A DNA stretch of 55,170 nucleotides from Paraburkholderia caffeinitolerans (lineage in GTDB: Bacteria > Pseudomonadota > Gammaproteobacteria > Burkholderiales > Burkholderiaceae): assembly GCF_902859945.1 (NCBI RefSeq), contig NZ_CADIKL010000050.1:1-55170 (forward strand), written 5' to 3'. Below are positions 1 through 8,459 of the stretch, piece by piece. Position numbers and translations under genes: made by a program. Each line of letters starts with the position of its first letter. The first letter of the stretch is position 1. A model generated the notes under the pieces. That model worked only from the letters and a program-made list of their open reading frames with translations. It was not told the origin of the DNA and did not search any database.

Positions 1-109
1 ACTGGAAGTCGGCGATGAACCAGTTTGCTATCCTGTTTGGCGACCGATTCACGCAGGCGCGCGGGTAACGATTCCTTTAACCGCCTCGCCCACAAAAATG
101 CGGACAGGT

Positions 110-481
110 TCAATTCGCTGGTACGTCCGCCAGCACTACAGCATTTGCTCCTATTTTTGCGCCGCGCCCGATACGAATTGGTCCGAGTACAGACGCACCG
201 GCCCCAATCAGTACATTGTCCTCAATGAAAGGAGCCCCAGCTTTTCCGCTCCTCCCACCGATGACCACGTTCGGCGAAATGACGACATTGTCGCCAATTA
301 CCGCGTGACGATGAACTACGATTCCCAGACCTTGATAACCAAAAATCACATTTTTCCCGACCTTAACCGAAGGAGGAATGGATACAGAGAAAAGAATCCG
401 ATTGATCACCTTAAAAATCCACGGCAAGAATGGAATGTGAATTATGTAAAAAAGCCGCGAAACTCTGTAAATATAAATCAT
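110..481 (-). CDS. Serine acetyltransferase-like hexapeptide acyltransferase, 3' end probably frameshifted
   Basis: A left-handed beta-helix acyltransferase of the type that O-acetylates sugars in polysaccharide clusters, presumably in the cytoplasm with acetyl-CoA. The N-terminus (residues 1-35) resembles the amphipathic lead of CysE-like polysaccharide acetyltransferases. Residues 36-120 are hexapeptide repeats, including the GIVVHRHAVIGDNV and GAKIGANAVVLADVPAN stretches, with the likely catalytic His in the first. The frame stops right after VLADVPAN, where family members normally run on for another coil and a short tail. A different frame continues as IFVGEAVKGIVTRAPA and stops at 49-51, so the gene may really end there. 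The start at 481 is the only ATG in frame after a stop at 497-499. It is the last complete gene of the exopolysaccharide operon in this window. The family call is firm; activity and substrate are not known. Confidence 0.72.
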   Translation of the reverse strand: MIYIYRVSRLFYIIHIPFLPWIFKVINRILFSVSIPPSVKVGKNVIFGYQGLGIVVHRHAVIGDNVVISPNVVIGGRSGKAGAPFIEDNVLIGAGASVLGPIRIGRGAKIGANAVVLADVPAN

Positions 482-556
482 CTTCCCACCATAAATTTAG
501 CCACCCAAATTTTCAAGGCATCATATGACATCCACCAACCAATAATAAGTATCAAT

Positions 557-1792
557 CTATTTCACGAAACGAACAGATCGCCCCTTAATCAAATCAAAAC
601 ACCTAATCACTCCAATGAATATTAAGAAGAAAACAAATCCCGCATCCCAATATCCATTGTGCACTGACATAATTGACATTGTGAGAAGATAGCAAAATCC
701 AAATTTACCTAATGCCCCCCACCTTTTTGCCTTCTTCCAAAAAAAACCAATGCCAGCAGAAATTATAAAAAACCCAGTAAAAACACCGATGTATCCAAAA
801 TCAACATAAAGTGCTCCTTGCAGGGTTGGCGTAATACTCATAGGCCTTCCTGCCACCCAGCGAGCAGACGTAAGCTCCCCAATGATGTTTCTAGCTCCCC
901 AGTGCTTTCCTGGCAAGAAAGTCTCGTAGTTACTGATAAATAGACCACCATACATGTATTGATGCAACGCACTGCCTATCGAACTGACGGTGTTCTGGCT
1001 GAAATCCAGCATTGCCAATGCTGGGACGAAGGGCCATAAATACTTGTGATCATTCACGTACCGAAAATCAATATTTCCGAAAAACGTGACCAGATCGTAG
1101 CTCTGGGAAACGCGATATGCGGCAAATATCGCTGCAAAGCCGGTTATCGCAAAAATTGCAACAAATCCAAATAAAAAAGCCTTCTTTCGCGGCATCCTGA
1201 AAACAATTTGGTAGACGTATATCACCAAAAAAAAGACAAGAACAGGAGTTCTATAACCAAAGCAGAGCACACCAGCTATATAAACAGCTATTTGAATTAC
1301 GCTAATTTTCTTGTTATTTTCAAAATCAGATATCAATCTAACCAAAACCCAAAAACCATAAAACTGAATTAGATTGAAAGCTATCGCCGAATTACCAAAC
1401 CGCTCTTCCCCCATAAAAAGAGGAATTCCACCACTCGTCAAAATAGTCAATAGCAGGCAGACAATAAAAATCAAAAGAAAAAATATTGTTAATTGCCTGG
1501 ATCTTCTCTGCCGCAACATTGGCGTTACAGTTTTTTTCTCCACACCTCTGAAAAACACAAACGCCAACAAGAAACCAATTAACCCTGTTACAAACAATTT
1601 CCAACACAAAACCTTGTCATACGTGCCTCTAATCGTCCACGGCGTATCTATCAATCCAATAATATTGTAAGCGGTGTAGATTCCGAGAAACAGTATAAAT
1701 GGGTTGACACGCTTCAAACCAGTTTCAGCAGATCGTCTCAACTCGCCTTCGTTAGCCAGACGTTTAATTAATGAAATTTTCGCGCGAGGCAT
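557..1792 (-). CDS. Wzy-like O-antigen/oligosaccharide repeat-unit polymerase
   Basis: A polytopic inner-membrane protein of about 411 residues with roughly ten to twelve hydrophobic segments and no soluble catalytic domain. It is best read as the polymerase that joins undecaprenyl-linked repeat units in the periplasm. Family-like features are a GYRTPVLVF segment in the middle and, in the second half, a large periplasmic loop with RWVAGRPMSITPTLQG followed by YVDFGYIGV, as in the oligosaccharide repeat-unit polymerase group. I chose the ATG at 1792 over an in-frame start at 1837 because a purine-rich AAGGTGGGGGATAGG lies directly before it. The coding sequence is clearly AT-rich compared with the wec, wzc and wza genes upstream, which fits a variable, transferred part of the cluster. 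Wzy proteins are poorly conserved, so the call rests on topology, motif and context. Confidence 0.8.
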   Translation of the reverse strand: MPRAKISLIKRLANEGELRRSAETGLKRVNPFILFLGIYTAYNIIGLIDTPWTIRGTYDKVLCWKLFVTGLIGFLLAFVFFRGVEKKTVTPMLRQRRSRQLTIFFLLIFIVCLLLTILTSGGIPLFMGEERFGNSAIAFNLIQFYGFWVLVRLISDFENNKKISVIQIAVYIAGVLCFGYRTPVLVFFLVIYVYQIVFRMPRKKAFLFGFVAIFAITGFAAIFAAYRVSQSYDLVTFFGNIDFRYVNDHKYLWPFVPALAMLDFSQNTVSSIGSALHQYMYGGLFISNYETFLPGKHWGARNIIGELTSARWVAGRPMSITPTLQGALYVDFGYIGVFTGFFIISAGIGFFWKKAKRWGALGKFGFCYLLTMSIMSVHNGYWDAGFVFFLIFIGVIRCFDLIKGRSVRFVK

Positions 1793-1911
1793 CCTATCCC
1801 CCACCTTCTCACTATTACGCTCAAAAATCAGCACCACATCGCACTAGAACCAGTCACATCGAATAAAATTGCCTCATCAATTCATCCGAATATAACCTGT
1901 TCACGCCGCTA

Positions 1912-2649
1912 TTACTGGCGTGACTGAAGATATGCCTTTCCAAGCATATAAACGAACTTCGCATTGGTTACCAAATACCGTTTCCACATACGTCGTGGTT
2001 CTTGAATAACCCTATAAAACCATTCCAAGCCACTTCTCTGCATCCATTTGGGAGCGCGCCGCACCTTACCTGCAACAACGTCAAATGTACCGCCGACACC
2101 CATGACAAAATCGACACCAAGCCGCCCCTTCCATCGCTCAATGAATACCTCCTTCTTTGGTGACGTAATGGCCACAAAGAGTAAACGCGCGCCAGAGCGC
2201 CTAATTTCATCAACCTGATTTTCTTCGTCATCCCAGAAATAGCCATTATTAAACCCGGCTACTTTAAGTCCAGGATACTGCCCACTCAAACTACTGACAG
2301 TCTTCTCCACGACTGCATCGGTGGCTCCAAGTAAATAGATTGGTATTCTCCTCTCTCTCGCCATCTCAACAAGTTTATAAAAAAGATCAACCCCCGAAAC
2401 CCGTTCAGGGACATGATTTCCGAGCAAACGCGCCCCCCAAACTACACCCATTCCGTCGATATTGATAATGTCACAATTCCTGACAGAAGATGCGAGATCG
2501 GGATTCGACTGCATATGAACAAGCTTTGCAGCGTTAACCACAACATGCTGCGTAAATACACGGCGCTCCACCCTGTCAGCGATCCAGTCGACAGTTTCCT
2601 CCATAGTAGAAGAATCCATAGGGCAGCCAAATACATTTATTTTGTTCAT
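1912..2649 (-). CDS. WecG/TagA/CpsF family glycosyltransferase (GT26)
   Basis: A 245-residue member of the WecG/TagA/CpsF family (GT26), which adds a sugar, in WecG N-acetylmannosaminuronic acid, to an undecaprenyl-linked acceptor at the cytoplasmic face of the inner membrane. Visible signatures are the N-terminal VVVNAAKLVHM stretch, the IINIDGMGVVWGARLLG block with PERVSGVDLF after it, the nucleotide-sugar-binding-like YLLGATDAVVEK, and the C-terminal GVGGTFDVVAGKVRRAPKW followed by GLEWFYRVIQEP. Length is normal. Because UDP-ManNAcA is made by the wecB and wecC genes of the same operon, ManNAcA is the most likely donor; that is inference from context. The start at 2649 is the first ATG of the conserved N-terminus. 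Confidence 0.88.
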   Translation of the reverse strand: MNKINVFGCPMDSSTMEETVDWIADRVERRVFTQHVVVNAAKLVHMQSNPDLASSVRNCDIINIDGMGVVWGARLLGNHVPERVSGVDLFYKLVEMARERRIPIYLLGATDAVVEKTVSSLSGQYPGLKVAGFNNGYFWDDEENQVDEIRRSGARLLFVAITSPKKEVFIERWKGRLGVDFVMGVGGTFDVVAGKVRRAPKWMQRSGLEWFYRVIQEPRRMWKRYLVTNAKFVYMLGKAYLQSRQ

Positions 2650-2742
2650 AGCATAAAGGCCAATTTATATAATTTCCGGATTTGTCGCGACGAATTGACC
2701 AATTTTCCGAACCCGCTGCTCAAATTTATTCCACGAAGCACA

Positions 2743-3543
2743 TCATCTATTCAAATTAGATGAATTTCTTCGAAGAATAGAAACACGTCCGAAATACATT
2801 GTTCTTATGTCAACATCAGTTGGCTTTGTTTTCCACCCGGCTTTATATAAGCCAAATTTCAGATACGCTGCGTCGTCGCCCGGGTATGCGTTTGGAACAC
2901 CACGAGTCTGAAAAACAACCCCTCCATCTTTGAGCAACTCTGTAACCGCGTTCTCTCCGGTATCGTCGGGAATGTAACGTAAAGTCCAATCCACGACTCG
3001 CCCCCTATCAGCCTCCGGGCTCCCGAATATTTTCCCGACAGAGTCTGTAGATTGCCCCGTTCTACTGCGCACACCATACCCCGTGTCCGTCGAGAAAAAA
3101 AGCGCAAATGTTGGATATCCCCAGTGAATTTGAGCCCCCTGATGAATCTGCATAATGACCTCGGGTTGCTTTTTATCAAATTTATAATTTCCCGGAATGT
3201 ATGTCTGCCACCTGACGAAATACTCTTCATTCCGATGAAATTTTATGTACTCCCCAAACGATATTTCTGCACGAGGCACCCCATTGGCCACGTTCTCATA
3301 ATTCTCGTCACGTGAAATTGTCACCTTGAGAGCGTGTGGCATCGCAGAATTGGCAAGGTCGACAACCTGGATGGAATCCCTGTTTGGCATCTGGTACTGA
3401 ATTTTGCTGTCGACACCGTGTCCCCACGCGGACGAAAACAAAACGTCGAACCCCGGTGTCCCGCTAGCATCAGCAAGCACGGTGCAAGGAGTTACCAGTA
3501 GAAAAATGGCAGCTAACCAAGCTTTATCCAATTCAGACCTCAT
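2743..3543 (-). CDS. Secreted polysaccharide lyase-like protein
   Basis: A 266-residue exported protein. Residues 1-24 form a signal peptide with a hydrophobic core (AAIFLLV) and a probable cut after VLA. The mature part resembles the heparin-lyase-type polysaccharide lyase family (Pfam Polysacc_lyase): a beta-sandwich pattern with GVPRAEISF, then YFVRWQTYIPGNYKF and VIMQIHQGAQIHWG, then the RVVDWTLRYIP strand region and a C-terminal YLKFGLYKAGW segment typical of the fold. Such enzymes cleave uronic-acid-containing chains by beta-elimination. In this operon the natural target would be the exopolysaccharide itself, which probably contains ManNAcA, in the periplasm or outside the cell. It lies between the GT4 and GT26 genes, 28 bases after the former. 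The catalytic residues were not verified and the substrate is unknown. Confidence 0.78.
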   Translation of the reverse strand: MRSELDKAWLAAIFLLVTPCTVLADASGTPGFDVLFSSAWGHGVDSKIQYQMPNRDSIQVVDLANSAMPHALKVTISRDENYENVANGVPRAEISFGEYIKFHRNEEYFVRWQTYIPGNYKFDKKQPEVIMQIHQGAQIHWGYPTFALFFSTDTGYGVRSRTGQSTDSVGKIFGSPEADRGRVVDWTLRYIPDDTGENAVTELLKDGGVVFQTRGVPNAYPGDDAAYLKFGLYKAGWKTKPTDVDIRTMYFGRVSILRRNSSNLNR

Positions 3544-3571
3544 TCATATAAGGAACATGTCCTGCAGTTGA

Positions 3572-4636
3572 CTAGCGGGCCTCCATCACAACCGCATCAA
3601 TGACTCGCTTCAAACGGACGGATATATTTCGAATACCAAATGAGTCATCGATCCAAATCGCCCCGCTTCCCCAGACGATCTTCGAATTCAAGCGACTCGC
3701 CTCCTCAATGGCCAAGGCAAGTTTTTTTTCACCAAGTTCATCAACATAAATTGCTCCGCCAGGACGAATGACTTCCATTACTGGTAGATGACGGAACGCA
3801 ACGATCGGCAAGTCATAACATTGAGCTTCCACAAAACTCATTCCGAATGAGTCAACTTTGCTCGGAAGGCAGAAGACATTTGCTCCCGACAAAAGGTTAA
3901 TTTTGTCTTGACCGAAAACCCATCCTACCAACGCAACCCGTGAGCTCAGTCCGTATTTCTCAATGTCAGCTTTGATTCCTTCGACCAACTCGCCGTCACC
4001 AGCCACCACGAGACGAAAATTCTCGGGAAGGCATGACATCGCACGAACTGTTTCGGCAATACCTTTACCTTCAACAAGACGCCCCATCGTCAAAACAGTG
4101 ATCTCCCCATTGATGCCCCCTATACGCTCGGGGTAAGGCGCATGGACCCGGTAAGGATTCGGTACGACATTCGCTTTTGAAGCTAAATCGTACTTCTCCA
4201 ACAAGGCACGCGCGTACGATGTCAGCACAATGACCTGGCTAGATAGTCCAATCAGTGTCCTGAAAATCCAGCGCCAGGTTTTGCGCTTCAGATAACTCTC
4301 AAGGTAAGGTGTATGCAAGTAGACGATTACATGTTGCCTTGCAAGCCCGCGCAAAAACATGGCAAGAGCAAGCATTCTGATAATGCAAAATCCTGAACCC
4401 GGATGCAGATGAAAGACAAGTTGTGACTGACTCTCTCTGAAAATCATCCCGGCGCATCGAAAGAAGGAGCACAGCCAAGGAGCGAACTTTCCCCACATGT
4501 CCCGGCCGTTGTGAGTTGAAATAAATTCGGTCCTGCCTAACAGGTCCAATGCCTCGATGTACATCGGAATAACCGTGGCAACGCCACCCTTCCCTCCCCG
4601 CGGCTCAGTGGACAGGACTACATTACGTAATTTCAT
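3572..4636 (-). CDS. Glycosyltransferase family 4 (GT-B)
   Basis: A 354-residue retaining glycosyltransferase with two Rossmann-like halves, expected to add one sugar of the repeat unit in the cytoplasm. The N-terminus carries the acceptor-side loop RGGKGGVATVIPMYI. The C-terminal half has TMGRLVEGKGIAETVRAM, VVAGDGELVEGIK and the donor-binding acidic motif around GMSFVEAQCYDLPIVAF, with the second Glu in GMSFVE as the expected catalytic or donor-contact residue. The frame is open to 4771, but I take the ATG at 4636 because the conserved sequence starts there. The longer form would also overlap the 3' end of the flippase gene, which stops at 4687. The donor sugar cannot be read from the sequence. 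Confidence 0.87.
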   Translation of the reverse strand: MKLRNVVLSTEPRGGKGGVATVIPMYIEALDLLGRTEFISTHNGRDMWGKFAPWLCSFFRCAGMIFRESQSQLVFHLHPGSGFCIIRMLALAMFLRGLARQHVIVYLHTPYLESYLKRKTWRWIFRTLIGLSSQVIVLTSYARALLEKYDLASKANVVPNPYRVHAPYPERIGGINGEITVLTMGRLVEGKGIAETVRAMSCLPENFRLVVAGDGELVEGIKADIEKYGLSSRVALVGWVFGQDKINLLSGANVFCLPSKVDSFGMSFVEAQCYDLPIVAFRHLPVMEVIRPGGAIYVDELGEKKLALAIEEASRLNSKIVWGSGAIWIDDSFGIRNISVRLKRVIDAVVMEAR

Positions 4637-4686
4637 CGCAAAGCCCGTATTTTCTCTTTCGTTACCAACACAACCCGCATGACTGA

Positions 4687-5907
4687 TCAACCAGCTCTGA
4701 CAGCTGGCGTCAAAAGCGGCGCGCTGCGCCGCTTGAGCATGATGTTGCGTAGGCCTGTCACGAGAATGCATACAACCAGCACAAACGCGAAGTTAAGTCC
4801 GCCAAAGACCGTGTAGAAAATACCCAGCGCCGCGACAAACAGCCCACAGGAGATGAAATTGATAGACATCGACTTGCGACTCTCTTCACACACCATCAAC
4901 ACATTGCTGTGCGCTGTACTGAGCATGCTGAGACAGCTTTGTGCGCAAATCGCAAGGCTGCAAATCATCTCGTACTCAAGCCCCTCGTGTGCCCCCTTAA
5001 AGAGCGCGAACCCGAGTACGATAAATGCATTCACCAGCAGTGCCCCACCGGAAGCTTTCATGATTTCGCGGTTGGTTTGCGCAGTGATCTGCGCCAAAGA
5101 CTTTCCTGCGCTCACTTGCCTGCTTAGGTCAGGAAGACGGTACATTGATATTGCGCGAGGAATCAACCCACTGATGGCACTGATGGACGCAAAAAGCGAT
5201 ATCACCCCTGCGAATCGGGAACCGTCGGTATAGTTTGCAATCGGCACGAGACTAAGCGCGACCCCACCGGAAAGGAAATTCGTGAAGCCGAACTCAATCC
5301 CCTTCAATTCGAATTTCCCCAACCAAGAGAATCGCGCGGGTAGTCCTACGTTCAGCAGCATCAGCACGCCAGTGGCTGCTAACGCGACTCCCAAAGGCAA
5401 TCCCGCACTCATCCCCAAGCTATGGAAGGCGACTATGCAGCCAGCAGTCGCAACGAGAAGAAAGGCGTCGTAGGCAATCACGCGACGGTACTCTCTCATT
5501 GAAAGAAAGTAGTGCCGCGTCACTTGATAAAACGTCCATCCCAGCATAATTGTCACGATTTCCAAGCCGGAGATCTCCGGCTTGAGAAAGTGCGACCATA
5601 CAGCGACCCCCAACCCACAAAACAGCAGCGACACGACCGCCATGCGCAGCAACTCGTAGAACCGTTGAACCCGTTCGTTCCGATCCTTAGCAGCCGGCAC
5701 GCGAGCCAAGATCAACGTGGCCCAACCGATTGCCGTAAAGAATGCCAGTATCTGCGCGACGGAAAACGCTGAAGCTGCGCGCCCGAGATCGCTCAAAGAA
5801 TAAATATTCTGAATACTCATGAACGCCAACACGCGATAAAGTCCCGGCATGCCAGTCGCGATGATTGCCTCTGCCTTTCCGATCAATCGTCCGTAGCCCA
5901 TAGTCAA
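4687..5907 (-). CDS. Wzx-like polysaccharide flippase
   Basis: A 406-residue integral membrane protein with about twelve predicted transmembrane helices, no soluble domain, and basic short loops. It resembles the polysaccharide transporter branch of the MOP superfamily, which moves undecaprenyl-linked repeat units across the inner membrane. The N-terminal segment with SLSDLGRAASAFSVAQILAFF fits the first helix pair of Wzx proteins. It follows wecC after 78 bases and precedes the GT4 gene, a usual place for wzx. Base composition is intermediate between the GC-rich genes upstream and the AT-rich ones downstream. A second ATG lies six bases inside (5901), so the exact start is open. Assigned by topology and context. 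Confidence 0.78.
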   Translation of the reverse strand: MTMGYGRLIGKAEAIIATGMPGLYRVLAFMSIQNIYSLSDLGRAASAFSVAQILAFFTAIGWATLILARVPAAKDRNERVQRFYELLRMAVVSLLFCGLGVAVWSHFLKPEISGLEIVTIMLGWTFYQVTRHYFLSMREYRRVIAYDAFLLVATAGCIVAFHSLGMSAGLPLGVALAATGVLMLLNVGLPARFSWLGKFELKGIEFGFTNFLSGGVALSLVPIANYTDGSRFAGVISLFASISAISGLIPRAISMYRLPDLSRQVSAGKSLAQITAQTNREIMKASGGALLVNAFIVLGFALFKGAHEGLEYEMICSLAICAQSCLSMLSTAHSNVLMVCEESRKSMSINFISCGLFVAALGIFYTVFGGLNFAFVLVVCILVTGLRNIMLKRRSAPLLTPAVRAG

Positions 5908-5985
5908 CTCACTTTTGCCCGAAAGACATTCCTATCCGGTACCACACGACGGAAACGCCTTCGGTAACGCGCTTCAGTTGTCGAC

Positions 5986-7230
5986 TCAGGCACGCGCCAA
6001 AATCCCACGCGTATCAATCACCACCTTCGCCTGCAAGCGAATTGGATCGACCTGCTTGAACTGCGAGTGGTCAACAAGAATCACGATCACGTCGGCCTCG
6101 GCCAACGCCGTACGCAAGTCGCAAAGATGCAGAACACCGTGCAATCCCGTCGGCAGTTCACGAATATTCGGCTCGACAGCCACCACCTGTCCCGGGAAGC
6201 GCTGACCAAGCTCCTTCGCAATCTCAACAGCCGGACTCTCACGCAGATCATCGATATTCGCCTTGAACGCCAGACCAAGACACGCAATGACTGGCTCACG
6301 GAAGCGCTTGGCTGCGTTCTCCACTCGCTCGATCACCCAATGCGGCTTGTCGTCGTTCACATTACGGGCCGCACGAATCAAGCGAGCCTGCTCGGGAGCC
6401 GAATCCACGATGAACCACGGGTCCACAGCGATGCAATGACCACCCACGCCCGGCCCCGGCTGCAGGATATTCACGCGCGGATGGCGATTCGCCAGCTTGA
6501 TGAGTTCCCACACGTTGATGTCCAGGCGATCGCAAATCAGCGAAAGCTCATTCGCGAAGGCAATATTCACGTCGCGGAACGAGTTCTCCGTGAGCTTGCA
6601 CATCTCCGCCGTACGCGCATCCGTGACGATGCACTCGCCTCGCACAAACACTTGATAGAGCTCACGTGCCGCTTCGCTGCAACGGCTCGTCAAGCCGCCA
6701 ATCACCCGGTCGTTCTCCACCAGCTCGCGAATCACGTGGCCCGGCAGCACGCGCTCGGGGCAATGCGCCACGCGTACATCCGACGCCTCACCCATCTGCT
6801 GAGGAAACGTCAGGTCCGGCCGCATTTCCGCCATCCACTCGGCGATCTTTGCCGTTGCGCCAACGGGTGAGGTCGACTCGAGCACGATCAGGTCGCCCTT
6901 CTTCAGTACGGGTGCCACCGCGCGGCTCGCCGCCTCGATATAGGAAAGATCAGGCTTGTGGCCATCCGAGAACGGCGTGGGAACTGCGATAAGGAATGCG
7001 TCGGCGGGCTCTGGAATCGTGGTCGCCCGCAAATAACCCTGCGTCACCGCGGCATGCACGAGCATGTCGAGTTCAGGCTCAACGATGTGAATGGCGCCCC
7101 GATTGATAGTGTCGACAGCATGTTGATTCACATCGACGCCAATCACCTTCTTGCGCCGCGCGGCAAATGCCGCCGCCGTTGGCAAACCAATGTAGCCGAG
7201 CCCTACAACCGAGATCGTTTCAAAGTTCAT
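5986..7230 (-). CDS. wecC: UDP-N-acetyl-D-mannosamine dehydrogenase
   Basis: Oxidises UDP-ManNAc to UDP-ManNAcA in two NAD-dependent steps in the cytoplasm. The protein has 414 residues. An N-terminal Rossmann motif GLGYIG sits at residues 10-15. The central domain contains ESTSPVGAT and the helix with EMCKLTENSFRDVNIAFANE. The catalytic thiol is Cys266 in GPGVGGHCIAVDPWF. The C-terminal UDP-binding domain has LGLAFKANIDDLRESPAVE. The frame is open upstream to 7320, but that would overlap wecB. I chose the ATG at 7230, which begins directly before the nucleotide-binding strand and has AAGG about nine bases upstream. It follows wecB by 29 bases, so the two are almost surely co-transcribed. ManNAc rather than another hexosamine is inferred from the pairing with wecB. 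Confidence 0.92.
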   Translation of the reverse strand: MNFETISVVGLGYIGLPTAAAFAARRKKVIGVDVNQHAVDTINRGAIHIVEPELDMLVHAAVTQGYLRATTIPEPADAFLIAVPTPFSDGHKPDLSYIEAASRAVAPVLKKGDLIVLESTSPVGATAKIAEWMAEMRPDLTFPQQMGEASDVRVAHCPERVLPGHVIRELVENDRVIGGLTSRCSEAARELYQVFVRGECIVTDARTAEMCKLTENSFRDVNIAFANELSLICDRLDINVWELIKLANRHPRVNILQPGPGVGGHCIAVDPWFIVDSAPEQARLIRAARNVNDDKPHWVIERVENAAKRFREPVIACLGLAFKANIDDLRESPAVEIAKELGQRFPGQVVAVEPNIRELPTGLHGVLHLCDLRTALAEADVIVILVDHSQFKQVDPIRLQAKVVIDTRGILARA

Positions 7231-7259
7231 GATGTTGGTGCCTTGATTAGTCGTTGCCT

Positions 7260-8411
7260 TCACGCCGCGCGAGGCGCGGCATTCCAACTGGTCTTCAATG
7301 CTTCCGCTATACGTCCGCATGCCCGACCATCTCCATACGGGTTACCGCCTCGGCTCATCGCCGCATACGCCGCGCTGTCGTCGAGCAATCGCGAAACACC
7401 CTCGACAATCGCCCGCACTCCGGTGCCGACAAGCTCTACGACGCCGGCATCGATCGCCTCCTGACGTTCGGTCGTATCGCGCATCACGAGCACCGGCTTG
7501 TGCAACGAAGGCGCCTCTTCTTGAATGCCGCCCGAGTCGGTCAGGATCAGATACGAGCGGTCCATCAAGCTCACGAACGGCAAATAGTCGAGCGGTTCGA
7601 TCAAATGGACGTTGGCGATACCCGTGAGCAGGCGATTAACCGGCTCGCGCACGCTCGGATTCAGGTGCACGGGGTAAACAATGTCGACATCCGGATACGC
7701 GTGAGCCAATTGCGAAAGTGCGGTACAGATGCGCTCGAAGCCGTCGCCGAAGCTCTCGCGGCGGTGCCCCGTGACCAACATCAGACGCCTGTTCGCATCC
7801 TGCAGCGCGGGCAAGCCGCTCTGGGCTTTAGCGCGCAAATCTGCGTCGCTGGCCAGGCGCCCACGCACATGCAGAAGTGCATCAATCACTGTGTTTCCAG
7901 TCACGATGATCGAAGCATCATTTACGCCCTCGGCCAGAAGGTTCTGGCGTGCCCGTTCCGTAGGTGCGAAATGGAGCGTCGCGAGCGCACCTGTCAATTT
8001 GCGATTCGCCTCTTCAGGCCATGGCGAAAGCAAATTGCCCGTACGCAGGCCGGCCTCCACGTGGCCGACTGGAATGCGTCGGTAGAACGCGGCAAGCGTC
8101 GCTGCCATCGTCGTGGTCGTATCGCCGTGCACGAGCACCACGTCAGGGCTGGCTTGTTCCAGCACACCGCTCATGCCGGACAAAATCGACGTTGTCACAC
8201 CATAGAGGTCCTGACCGGGCTTCATGACATTCAGGTCGAAATCCGGTTCGATGTCGAAAAGTGCAAGGACCTGGTCGAGCATTTCGCGATGCTGTCCAGT
8301 CACGCACACCTTGCAATCGAAATCCGGATCGCACTGCAAACGTTGCACGAGCGGAGCCATTTTGATCGCTTCAGGCCGCGTTCCAAACGTTAGGAGTACT
8401 TTTTGTTTCAT
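7260..8411 (-). CDS. wecB: UDP-N-acetylglucosamine 2-epimerase (non-hydrolysing)
   Basis: Converts UDP-GlcNAc to UDP-ManNAc in the cytoplasm and so feeds WecC. About 383 residues, normal for the family. Signatures are the N-terminal LLTFGTRPEAIKMAPLV, VCVTGQHREMLDQVL, the VLVHGDTTTTMAATLAAFY strand-helix, GHVEAGLRTGNLLSPWPEE, VTGHRRESFGDGF and the late TDSGGIQEEAPSLHKPVLVMR with TERQEA, which hold the UDP- and substrate-binding residues. I prefer the ATG at 8411 to the in-frame one at 8429, because homologues begin with the beta-strand that follows it. It sits 48 bases after wzc and 29 bases before wecC. Confidence 0.93.
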   Translation of the reverse strand: MKQKVLLTFGTRPEAIKMAPLVQRLQCDPDFDCKVCVTGQHREMLDQVLALFDIEPDFDLNVMKPGQDLYGVTTSILSGMSGVLEQASPDVVLVHGDTTTTMAATLAAFYRRIPVGHVEAGLRTGNLLSPWPEEANRKLTGALATLHFAPTERARQNLLAEGVNDASIIVTGNTVIDALLHVRGRLASDADLRAKAQSGLPALQDANRRLMLVTGHRRESFGDGFERICTALSQLAHAYPDVDIVYPVHLNPSVREPVNRLLTGIANVHLIEPLDYLPFVSLMDRSYLILTDSGGIQEEAPSLHKPVLVMRDTTERQEAIDAGVVELVGTGVRAIVEGVSRLLDDSAAYAAMSRGGNPYGDGRACGRIAEALKTSWNAAPRAA

Positions 8412-8459
8412 CGTCGTGATCTCGTACAAACAGCCGCCAAGGAGGCTGGAATCCTTGCG

